NCBI GenBank assembly: GCA_013811715.1
Contig: JACCUS010000443.1
Span: 1 to 6,549 of the forward strand
Length of the DNA stretch: 6,549 bases
From: Nocardioidaceae bacterium
Lineage (GTDB): Bacteria > Actinomycetota > Actinomycetes > Propionibacteriales > Nocardioidaceae
Direction: 5' to 3'
This document shows positions 1-6,035 of the stretch, piece after piece (position 1 is the stretch's first letter; every line of letters begins with the position of its first letter). The notes beneath the pieces were generated by a model. That model saw only the letters and a program-made list of their open reading frames with translations. It did no database searches and was not told the origin of the DNA. The position numbers and the translations under genes were made by a program.

Positions 1-2
1 TC

Positions 3-128
3 GCTGCCATCCGCACCTACATCGACAGCTGGAACGAACGCTGCCAGCCGTTCAGCTGGACCAAGACAGCCGACGAGATCCTCCCCCACGCGAAACCCGG
101 TCAACGAACTTCCTTTACGCGACACTAA
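3..128 (+). CDS. IS630-family transposase, C-terminal end (partial, cut by window start)
   Basis: The frame starting at position 3 reads 41 residues to a TAA stop at 126-128. The peptide contains TYIDSWNERCQPF followed by WTKTADEIL and ends in TSFTRH. The block of a Trp-Asn pair, then PF.WTKTADEI, is characteristic of the extreme C-terminus of IS630/Tc1-type DDE transposases, just after the last catalytic acidic residue. The catalytic DDE residues would lie upstream, outside the window, so I cannot say whether the element is intact. IS630 elements insert at TA. The right terminal inverted repeat should lie between 129 and about 190, but I cannot delimit it without the left end. The gene runs the same way as the transporter operon that begins 107 bp downstream. 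The family call is from memory of the motif. Confidence 0.8.
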   Translation, partial: AAIRTYIDSWNERCQPFSWTKTADEILPHAKPGQRTSFTRH

Positions 129-133
129 GGCCT

Positions 134-169
134 GGATCCGTCGTCAAAGACCACTATGTCGACGGATCC
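134..169. repeat. Perfect 10-bp inverted repeat (stem-loop) just after the transposase
   Basis: GGATCCGTCG at 134-143 is exactly reverse-complementary to CGACGGATCC at 160-169, with 16 bases between. Inside the loop, C145-A146 can also pair with G158-T157, so the structure may extend past one mismatch. It begins 5 bp after the transposase stop and has no T-run behind it. It could be a subterminal structure of the insertion sequence, a transcription barrier that insulates the downstream operon from the transposase, or a protein site. The pairing is seen directly; the role is inferred. Confidence 0.6.
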
Positions 170-170
170 C

Positions 171-200
171 TTGTCTGATGGGGCACTACACTGACAGGAT
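171..200 (+). promoter_or_regulatory. Weak candidate promoter for the transporter operon
   Basis: TTGTCT at 171-176 resembles a -35 box. CAGGAT at 195-200 is a poor -10 box, 18 bp further on. A start near 207 would leave a leader of about 29 bases carrying the GGAGG ribosome binding site at 227-231. An alternative -35, CTGACA at 191-196, fits the consensus better, but its matching -10 would put the transcription start on the ribosome binding site. Actinobacterial promoters are hard to call by eye, so this is tentative. Confidence 0.2.
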
Positions 201-235
201 CGCAAAGTTCGGAATAGCACACACTTGGAGGTCGT

Positions 236-1417
236 ATGCCTGATCCACGTGGGCTCCCAGGGCTCAGCCGCCGCGGTTTCATCCAAGGGGCATCACTGTC
301 TGCATTCGCTCTCGGAGGGGGAGGGTTTCTCTCGGCATGCGGCACCAGCGGTGCCAAGGTCGATCAGGACGAGTGCACGAGCACTGACCTCAGTGCCAAG
401 GAGAGGGAGATATCCTTCTCCAACTGGGTCGGCTATGTCGACCCGGTCAAGGCCAAGGACACCTCGACGTTGGAGAAGTTCGAGCAGCAGACCGGCATCA
501 CCGTCGACTACGAGACAGACGTCAATGACAACGAGGCCTTCTTCTCAAAGGTGTCGCCGCAGCTCCGGTCCTGCAAGTCCACCGGGCGCGACGTCTTCGT
601 TCTGACCGACTGGATGGCGGCGCGCATGATCGACCTGGGTTGGCTCCAGAAGCTCGACCACTCCAAGATGCCGAACGTTGACGCCAACCTCATCGACTTC
701 CTGAAGTCACCGCGCTGGGACCCCAATCGTGACTACAGCGTGCCGTGGCAGAGCGGCATGACCGGCATCTGCTACAACTCCGAGCTCACTGACCCGGTCA
801 TGAGCTTTGAGGAGCTGCTCACTCGTCCTGACCTGAAGGGCAAGATCGAGTTGCTCACCGAGATGCGCGACACGATGCTCTTCCTGCTGCTCATGCAGGG
901 CAGTGACCCCGAGGACTTCACCGACGACGAGTTCGCTGCCGCGATCGACACGCTGCAGGGGTACGTCGACAGCGGCCAGGTCCGGCGCTTCGCCGGCAAC
1001 GACTACGTCGAGGACATGCAGAGCGGCGACATCGTGGCGTGCGAGGCGTGGAGTGGCGACGTCATCAACCTTCTCGGTGGCGGGAAGTACAAGTGGATTC
1101 CGCCGGAGGAGGGCTTCGCCTTGTGGACCGACAACATGCTGGTCCCAAACAAGGCCGAGCACAAGACCAACGTCGAAGAGCTGATGAACTTCTACTACGA
1201 TCCCGTCAACGCGGCGAAGCTGTCCGCCTGGAATTACTACTTCTGTCCTGTGCAAGGTGCTCAGGAGGAGATCGGACAGTTCGACAAGTCGGCCGTCAAC
1301 AGCGAGTTCATCTTCCTCGATGACGAGACGCTCCAGACCGGCTACCTGTTCATGGCCCTCTCCGACAAGCAGGAGCAGGACTTCCAGAGTCAGTTCAACC
1401 AGGTCATGGGTGGCTGA
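236..1417 (+). CDS. Polyamine-type ABC transporter substrate-binding lipoprotein (PotD/PotF-like), Tat signal
   Basis: This 393-residue protein would capture a polyamine such as putrescine or spermidine outside the membrane and pass it to the permeases encoded downstream. The N-terminus has a twin-arginine motif (SRRGFI, residues 11-16), a hydrophobic stretch, and the lipobox LSAC with the lipidated Cys at 35. This suggests folded export by Tat and membrane anchoring. The mature part follows the PotD fold: SNWVGY (62-67), LTDWM (123-127), YSVPWQSG (167-174), EAWSGD (270-275) and LWTDNMLVP (296-304). W64, Y67, W272, W297 and D299 fall where PotD has substrate-contacting aromatic and acidic residues. 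PotD's Asp/Glu pair is replaced by TEMRDT (208-213), with E209 and D212 nearby. The ATG at 236 is preceded by GGAGG at 227-231, only 4 bases away. It is the first gene of the operon, 30 bp before the ATPase gene. Substrate identity is inferred. Confidence 0.9.
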   Translation: MPDPRGLPGLSRRGFIQGASLSAFALGGGGFLSACGTSGAKVDQDECTSTDLSAKEREISFSNWVGYVDPVKAKDTSTLEKFEQQTGITVDYETDVNDNEAFFSKVSPQLRSCKSTGRDVFVLTDWMAARMIDLGWLQKLDHSKMPNVDANLIDFLKSPRWDPNRDYSVPWQSGMTGICYNSELTDPVMSFEELLTRPDLKGKIELLTEMRDTMLFLLLMQGSDPEDFTDDEFAAAIDTLQGYVDSGQVRRFAGNDYVEDMQSGDIVACEAWSGDVINLLGGGKYKWIPPEEGFALWTDNMLVPNKAEHKTNVEELMNFYYDPVNAAKLSAWNYYFCPVQGAQEEIGQFDKSAVNSEFIFLDDETLQTGYLFMALSDKQEQDFQSQFNQVMGG

Positions 1418-1447
1418 GTCCGACCCAGGCGTGCAGCGAGAGGTGCC

Positions 1448-2602
1448 ATGACGGAGAGCACATCAGATTCTTCTCGCTCGGTCGGCAAGGACCTACGACT
1501 CGAGGGCGTCACCAAGAGGTTCGGCGACTTCGTGGCGGTCGACGACCTGACGTTGACGGTCCCGCAGGGGTCGTTCTTCGCCCTGCTGGGGCCCTCGGGC
1601 TGCGGCAAGACCACCACCCTGCGGATGGTGGCCGGGCTCGAAGATCCGAGCATGGGTCAGATGTTCATCGGTGACGAGGACATCACCAACTTGCGGCCCT
1701 ACAAGCGTCCGGTCAACACGGTGTTCCAGTCCTACGCGTTGTTCCCACACCTGACGGTTTTCGACAACGTCGCGTTCGGGCTGCGCCGCCGAGGCGTGCG
1801 GGACTGGAAGGAGAAGACCCGGGGGATGCTCGAGCTCGTCCAGCTCGAGCCGTACGCAGCACGCAAGCCGGCGCAGCTCTCAGGCGGCCAGCAGCAGCGG
1901 GTCGCGCTCGGTCGGGCGCTGATCAACCAACCGGGTGTACTCCTGCTCGACGAGCCGCTGGGTGCGCTCGACCTCAAACTGCGTCGACAGATGCAGATCG
2001 AGCTGAAGCGAATCCAGACCGAGATCGACGTGACCTTCGTGCACGTCACACACGACCAGGAAGAGGCCATGACCATGGCCGACACCATCGCCGTCATGAA
2101 CCAGGGGGTCATTGAGCAGATGGGTGCCCCGGATGAGCTCTACGAGAACCCGGAGACGACGTTCGTCGCGAACTTCCTAGGTCAGTCCAACCTCATCGTC
2201 GCCGATGTCATCGACGCCTCCGGCCAGTCCGTGGTCGTGGACTGCCACGGCCAGAAGGTTGGCGTCGGCTCGTCGCGAGCACACACCCGGGAGGGCCAGG
2301 GCTGGCTCGGCGTACGACCCGAGAAGATCTTCGCGAGCCCCAAGGGGGCCCAGGACCACGACGGCTCGAACACCCTCACCGGCGGGCGGATCAGCGACGT
2401 CAGCTTCGTCGGGGTCAGCACGCAGTACCTCGTGGCCATGCCGTGGGGGCAGGAGCTGATGGTTTTCGAGCAGAACACCGGACAGCGCGCGTCGTTCAAG
2501 AACGGTGACGAGGTCGATCTCGCCTGGTCGCGCGACCACGCCTACCTGCTCGACGCCGGACAGGACGCCAACGCCGGGATGACCACGCCCGAGGACGTGT
2601 GA
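1448..2602 (+). CDS. potA: Polyamine-type ABC transporter ATP-binding protein (PotA-like)
   Basis: This 384-residue ATPase powers import through the two permeases encoded downstream. All the nucleotide-binding motifs are present: Walker A GPSGCGKTT (48-56), Q-loop Gln94 in VFQSYALFPH, signature LSGGQ (144-148), Walker B LLLDEP (165-170) with D168 and catalytic E169, D-loop LGALD (171-175), and switch His202 in THDQEEA. A C-terminal TOBE-type domain of about 100 residues (roughly 283-367) includes WLGVRPEKI (286-294), as in PotA and related CUT1/polyamine ATPases, where it serves as a regulatory or substrate-sensing appendage. Length matches the family. The ATG at 1448 follows an AGAGG-like ribosome binding site at 1439-1443, 30 bp after the binding-protein stop. 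The stop lies 1 bp from the first permease start. The motif set also fits sugar, iron or sulfate importers, but the partner proteins make a polyamine-type system most likely. Confidence 0.92.
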   Translation: MTESTSDSSRSVGKDLRLEGVTKRFGDFVAVDDLTLTVPQGSFFALLGPSGCGKTTTLRMVAGLEDPSMGQMFIGDEDITNLRPYKRPVNTVFQSYALFPHLTVFDNVAFGLRRRGVRDWKEKTRGMLELVQLEPYAARKPAQLSGGQQQRVALGRALINQPGVLLLDEPLGALDLKLRRQMQIELKRIQTEIDVTFVHVTHDQEEAMTMADTIAVMNQGVIEQMGAPDELYENPETTFVANFLGQSNLIVADVIDASGQSVVVDCHGQKVGVGSSRAHTREGQGWLGVRPEKIFASPKGAQDHDGSNTLTGGRISDVSFVGVSTQYLVAMPWGQELMVFEQNTGQRASFKNGDEVDLAWSRDHAYLLDAGQDANAGMTTPEDV

Positions 2603-2603
2603 G

Positions 2604-3500
2604 TTGACCGAGCTCGCCCCGGGTCCGCCGGCACCCGTCGTTGACGGCGAGACCAGCAGACGTCGGGGTTGGGGCTGGCTGCTCTTAGTGCCGGGCATGT
2701 TGTGGCTCGCCGTCTTCTTCCTGCTCCCCACGGTGCAGCTCTTCTTCACCTCGCTGTACGACCCGAGCGGCTCCTACGTGCAGGGCTATGCCATGACGTG
2801 GCACTTCGCGAACTACCTCGACGCAGTGGGCGACACCTGGAACCTGTTCGTCCGGTCGTTCCTCTATGCAGGCATCGCGACCCTCGTCTGCCTGCTGCTC
2901 GGATACCCGCTCGCCTACGCGATCGCCTTCAAGGCCGGCCGGTGGAAGAACGTCATGCTCGTGCTGGTGATCGCGCCGTTCTTCACGAGCTTCTTGCTGC
3001 GCACGCTGTCCTGGCGGGCGATCCTCGCGGATCAAGGTCCGGTCACGAGCTTCCTTCAGACCATCGCGATCCTGCCCGAGGACGGCCGTCTGCTGGCGAC
3101 GGCGGTGGCGGTGATCGCCGGCCTCATCTACAACTTCCTGCCATTCATGACCCTTCCGCTCTACGCCTCGCTCGACAAGGTCGACCCGCGGCTGATCGAG
3201 GCAGCGGGTGACCTCTACTCGAGTCCACTCATCGGCTTTCGCAAGGTGACCTTCCCGTTGTCGCTTCCTGGGGTTGTGGGTGGCACGCTTTTGACCTTCA
3301 TTCCCGCATGTGGCGACTACATCAACGCCGAGCTGCTCGGTACCCCGAAGCAATACATGATCGGCAACCGAATCCAGGCCGCGTTCCTCACCGAGCACAA
3401 CTATCCGCTGGCCGCGAGCCTGTCGATCATCTTGATGGCCATCGTCGTCGTGATGGTCGTGGTGTATGTCCGCAAGGCAGGGACCGAGGAGCTGGTCTAG
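2604..3500 (+). CDS. potB: Polyamine-type ABC transporter permease (PotB-like), TTG start
   Basis: This 298-residue inner-membrane subunit forms half of the translocation path. Hydrophobic segments lie at about 24-44, 87-107, 117-135, 164-189, 221-236 and 273-289, giving the usual six helices of a MetI/BPD permease. The ATPase-contacting EAA loop is at 199-223 (EAAGDLY, then FRKVTFPLSLPG). The canonical Gly of EAAxxxG is a Tyr here (Y205), as in the partner permease. The segment TFIPACGDYINAELLG (231-246) matches the conserved PotB region after the EAA loop. The TTG start at 2604 is one base after the ATPase stop, with GAGG at 2591-2594 as a possible ribosome binding site inside the upstream gene, which suggests coupled translation. 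No other start codon near this position fits as well. It directly abuts the second permease gene. Confidence 0.9.
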   Translation: MTELAPGPPAPVVDGETSRRRGWGWLLLVPGMLWLAVFFLLPTVQLFFTSLYDPSGSYVQGYAMTWHFANYLDAVGDTWNLFVRSFLYAGIATLVCLLLGYPLAYAIAFKAGRWKNVMLVLVIAPFFTSFLLRTLSWRAILADQGPVTSFLQTIAILPEDGRLLATAVAVIAGLIYNFLPFMTLPLYASLDKVDPRLIEAAGDLYSSPLIGFRKVTFPLSLPGVVGGTLLTFIPACGDYINAELLGTPKQYMIGNRIQAAFLTEHNYPLAASLSIILMAIVVVMVVVYVRKAGTEELV

Positions 3501-4370
3501 GTGGCGACGGCGACACAGACAAAGACCCCTCCACCCGCATCCAAGAAGAGCCCCACCCCGGACCGCCGCAGCGCCGTCCGCTGGTTCTCGGACCACATTG
3601 TGCTCATCATCGGGCTCTGTGTCCTGCTCTACACGTTCGTGCCGATCGGCTACATAATCGCGCTGTCGTTCAACGAGCCGGCCGGTCGTTCGGCGACGGC
3701 CGAGTTCAACTCGTTCACCTGGCACAACTGGACCTCGATCTGCGCGCCCGATGGGCTGTGCGAGTCCCTGCAGCTTAGTTTTGGGGTCAGCATCACGGCG
3801 ACGATCCTTGCCACGATCCTCGGCACGCTGATGGCGTTTGCGCTGGTCCGGCATTCGTTTCGCGGGCGCTCGACCTCCAACCTGGTCATCTTCCTACCCA
3901 TGGCTACGCCGGAGGTGGTCATGGGGTCGTCGTTGTTGGCGATGTTCGTCGCCTTCGGCTTCGACGGCGTCCTGGGATTTGTGACGATCGTGATCGCCCA
4001 CGTGATGTTCTGCTTGTCCTTCGTCGTCGTCACGGTGAAGGCACGGCTCACCGGCATGGACTCGCGCCTCGAACAGGCGGCCATGGACCTTTATGCGAAC
4101 GAGTGGCAGACCTTCCGACTCGTGACCCTCCCCCTGGCGATGCCGGGCATCATCGCCGGCGCGATGCTCGCGTTCTCATTGTCGTTCGACGACTTCATCG
4201 TCACAAACTTCACCTCGGGCCTGTCGGTGACGTTCCCGCTGTTCGTCTACGGGTCCAAGCTCAGGGGCTTCCCGCCCCAGCTGTTCGTCGTAGGCACGCT
4301 GATGTTCGTGATCTCGTTCGTCCTCGTAATCGTCGTCGAACTTTGGCGCCGCCGTCGCCGCGCCTACTGA
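3501..4370 (+). CDS. potC: Polyamine-type ABC transporter permease (PotC-like), GTG start
   Basis: This 289-residue inner-membrane subunit is the second half of the translocation path. A Pro/Lys/Arg-rich cytoplasmic N-terminus (about 1-28) precedes six hydrophobic segments near 32-56, 92-116, 127-152, 156-178, 213-235 and 261-281. The EAA loop is EQAAMDLY (191-198), continuing with WQTFRLVTLPLAMPG (202-216). Tyr198 replaces the canonical Gly. LSFDDFIVTNF (227-237) corresponds to the PotC LS.DD...S.F block, and FLPMATPEVVMG (131-142) to its conserved loop. The C-terminus ends in a basic run, WRRRRRAY. The GTG start at 3501 comes immediately after the upstream TAG, with no gap. GAGGAG at 3486-3491 gives a good ribosome binding site 9 bases upstream. 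It is the last gene of the operon and is followed by a convergent gene. Confidence 0.9.
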   Translation: MATATQTKTPPPASKKSPTPDRRSAVRWFSDHIVLIIGLCVLLYTFVPIGYIIALSFNEPAGRSATAEFNSFTWHNWTSICAPDGLCESLQLSFGVSITATILATILGTLMAFALVRHSFRGRSTSNLVIFLPMATPEVVMGSSLLAMFVAFGFDGVLGFVTIVIAHVMFCLSFVVVTVKARLTGMDSRLEQAAMDLYANEWQTFRLVTLPLAMPGIIAGAMLAFSLSFDDFIVTNFTSGLSVTFPLFVYGSKLRGFPPQLFVVGTLMFVISFVLVIVVELWRRRRRAY

Positions 4371-4407
4371 CCCCGAGCTGCGCACCGACAGTCATCTGGC
4401 GCCCAGG

Positions 4408-4424
4408 CTCGGCAACTTGCCGGG
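4408..4424 (+). terminator. Hairpin after the transporter operon, possible terminator
   Basis: Bases 4408-4414 pair with 4418-4424 around a 3-base loop, giving a 7-bp stem with one G-T wobble, 37 bp after the potC-like stop. There is no T-run, as is common in high-GC actinobacteria, so terminator function is uncertain. It overlaps the tandem repeat at 4411-4448, whose second copy can form a shorter hairpin. Confidence 0.3.
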
Positions 4425-4448
4425 TGGAGAGGCAATCTGCCGTGTGGA
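4411..4448. repeat. Imperfect tandem repeat, two 18-bp copies with 20-bp period
   Basis: The copies at 4411-4428 and 4431-4448 share 15 of 18 bases. Both start GGCAA, carry GCCG and end in GTGGA. Each is itself partly palindromic: GGCA..TGCC in both. Another GGCAA at 4452-4456 may be a remnant of a third copy. The repeat lies in the 152-bp gap between two convergent genes, with no coding evidence. It may be two hairpins acting as a bidirectional transcription stop, or a fragment of a dispersed repeat. Confidence 0.5.
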
Positions 4449-4489
4449 CATGGCAAGCAGGATGGCCGGACGTACGACGTCGAGCCCGC

Positions 4490-4505
4490 CACCCAGGCCA
4501 GGGTG
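4490..4505 (-). terminator. Hairpin beyond the aminotransferase stop, possible terminator
   Basis: CACCC at 4490-4494 pairs with GGGTG at 4501-4505 across a 6-base loop. In the minus-strand direction this lies about 17 bases after the aminotransferase stop codon at 4523-4525. No T-run follows. A second imperfect pairing of 4482-4490 with 4517-4524, with one bulged base, could enclose it. It is weak as a terminator by sequence alone. Confidence 0.25.
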
Positions 4506-4522
4506 CTTCGTCCGCCGGCGGC

Positions 4523-5920
4523 TCAGAGGTGAGAAGACGCCTCAGTGAGTACCGCGCGGAGAATCTGCTCGATCTCGTCGAAGTGGGTCTGGTCGCAGAT
4601 GAGTGGCGGTGAGAGCTGCACGACTGGGTCGCCCCGGTCGTCGGTGCGGCAGTAGAGGCCGGCGTCATACAGCGCTTTGGACAGGAAGCCACGCAGCAGA
4701 CGCTCGGACTCGTCGTCGTCGAACGTCTCCTTGGTGTGCTTGTCCTTGACGAGCTCGATGCCGTAGAAGTACCCGTCGCCGCGGACGTCGCCCACGATGG
4801 GGAGGTCCTTCAGTGTCTCGAGCGTGGCGCGGAAGATGCCTTCGTTGTCGAGCACGTGCTGGTTGATGCCCTCGCGCTCGAAGATGTCGAGGTTGGCCAT
4901 CGCGACCGCCGTCGAGACCGGATGGCCGCCGAACGTGTAGCCGTGCAGGAACGAGGCGCCGCTTTTGCGGAACGGCTCGAACAGCCGGTCGGTCGCGATC
5001 ATTGCGCCGAGCGGCGCGTATCCGGACGTGATGCCTTTCGCGCAGGTCATCATGTCTGGCTGGTAGCCGTAGCGCTCGGCGCCGAACATGTGGCCGAGTC
5101 GGCCGAATGCGCAGATGACCTCGTCGCTGACCAGGAGCACGTCGTAGTCGTCGCAGATCTCGCGGACTCGCTGGAAGTATCCAGGCGGCGGCGGGAAACA
5201 GCCGCCGGCGTTCTGGACCGGCTCGAGGAAGACGGCGGCCACGGTGTCGGCACCCTCGTTCTCGATGGCGACCGCGATCTGGTCTGCGGCCCAGCGACCG
5301 AAGGCCTCGGGGTCGTCACCGTGCAGAGGCGCACGGTAGATGTTGGTGTTGGGCACCCTGAAGGTGCTCGGCACCAGCGGCTCGTACGGCGCCTTGAGCG
5401 CGGGCAGGCCGGTGATCGACAAGGCCCCCTGCGTGGTGCCGTGGTAGGCAATTGCCCGCGAGATCACCTTGTGCTTGCCGGGCTTCCCGGTCATCTTGAA
5501 GTACTGCTTCGCCAGCTTCCAGGCTGACTCGACGGCCTCGCCACCCCCGGTCGTGAAGAAAACCCGGTTGAGGTCGCCCGGCGCGTAGCCGGCCACCCGC
5601 TGCGCCAGCTCGATCGCGTTGGGGTGCGCGTACGACCACAGTGGCATGAAGGCCAGCGTCTGCGCCTGACGGGCGGCGGCCTCGGCGAGCTCGGTGCGGC
5701 CGTGGCCGAGCTGGCTGACGAAGAGACCGGCGAGCGCGTCGAGGTAGCGCTTGCCGTTGGAGTCCCAGATGTAGGCGCCCTCGCCCCGGACGATGATGGG
5801 CACGTCAGCTTTGTCGTAAGACGACATCCGGGTGAAGTGCATCCACAGGTGGTCGCGTGCCGACTGCTGGAGGGCGGCGTTGTCGAGCTGGGTCAGGTCC
5901 GTCGTCTGGTCGATCGTCAT
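4523..5920 (-). CDS. Class III PLP-dependent aminotransferase (omega-amine/putrescine:pyruvate type)
   Basis: A fold-type I transaminase that probably moves an amino group from an amine or omega-amino acid to pyruvate or 2-oxoglutarate. With the ATG at 5920 it has 465 residues, normal for the family. Motifs in that numbering are GGGEAVESAWKLAKQY (125-140) for PLP-phosphate contacts, YHG (159-161) for ring stacking, SDEVICAFGR (265-274) with D266 contacting the pyridine nitrogen, Schiff-base K295 in CAKGITSGYAPLGA, and HGYTFGGHPVS (326-336). RGDGYFYGIELV (380-391) is the usual C-terminal domain segment. The start is uncertain. The ATG at 5920 has no clear ribosome binding site. An in-frame TTG at 5956 has AGGA five bases upstream, and an ATG lies at 5950; these add 12 and 10 residues. 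It converges on the polyamine importer operon, which suggests amine catabolism. Other donors such as beta-alanine, GABA or taurine cannot be excluded. Confidence 0.9.
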   Translation of the reverse strand: MTIDQTTDLTQLDNAALQQSARDHLWMHFTRMSSYDKADVPIIVRGEGAYIWDSNGKRYLDALAGLFVSQLGHGRTELAEAAARQAQTLAFMPLWSYAHPNAIELAQRVAGYAPGDLNRVFFTTGGGEAVESAWKLAKQYFKMTGKPGKHKVISRAIAYHGTTQGALSITGLPALKAPYEPLVPSTFRVPNTNIYRAPLHGDDPEAFGRWAADQIAVAIENEGADTVAAVFLEPVQNAGGCFPPPPGYFQRVREICDDYDVLLVSDEVICAFGRLGHMFGAERYGYQPDMMTCAKGITSGYAPLGAMIATDRLFEPFRKSGASFLHGYTFGGHPVSTAVAMANLDIFEREGINQHVLDNEGIFRATLETLKDLPIVGDVRGDGYFYGIELVKDKHTKETFDDDESERLLRGFLSKALYDAGLYCRTDDRGDPVVQLSPPLICDQTHFDEIEQILRAVLTEASSHL

Positions 5921-5979
5921 ACGCCCAGTCTGCCGGACGGTCGGGTCCATGGGCAAGCGATTCCTGCCGAGCCGGTGGT

Positions 5980-5989
5980 CTTTGCAAAG
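5980..5989. promoter_or_regulatory. Perfect palindrome CTTTGCAAAG, candidate operator for the aminotransferase
   Basis: CTTTGCAAAG is its own reverse complement. It lies 24 bp upstream of the earliest possible aminotransferase start (TTG at 5956) and overlaps the proposed minus-strand -10 box. That placement suits a repressor site. I do not recognise the motif as belonging to a named regulator, and 10-bp palindromes also occur by chance. Confidence 0.35.
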
Positions 5990-6018
5990 TATTCGGTTCT
6001 GAACGCGCCTTTACACAA
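5988..6018 (-). promoter_or_regulatory. Candidate aminotransferase promoter (minus strand)
   Basis: Read on the minus strand, TTGTGT (6018-6013) could be a -35 box and AATACT (5993-5988) a -10 box, separated by 19 bp; shifting the -10 by one base gives GAATAC and 18 bp. A start near 5981 would put 25 bases before the TTG at 5956 and about 60 before the ATG at 5920. The region is locally AT-rich compared with its surroundings. The spacing is slightly long and the match partial. Confidence 0.3.
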
Positions 6019-6035
6019 CCGATTCCGCAAGACTG

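Noticed and set aside
129..235. Right terminal inverted repeat of the IS630 element
   Set aside because: Several TA dinucleotides (for example at 187-188) could mark the end, but without the left end in the window no boundary can be justified.
2685..3854. Long minus-strand open frame (389 codons) opposite the two permease genes
   Set aside because: Its product is rich in Arg, Glu, Asp, His and Gln with no recognisable domain, spans two well-supported permease genes, and is what antisense reading of high-GC coding DNA produces.
4736..5527. Plus-strand open frame of 263 codons opposite the aminotransferase
   Set aside because: It lies entirely within a gene with intact PLP-enzyme motifs; its Val/Ala/Arg/Glu/Asp-rich product looks like a codon-bias shadow.
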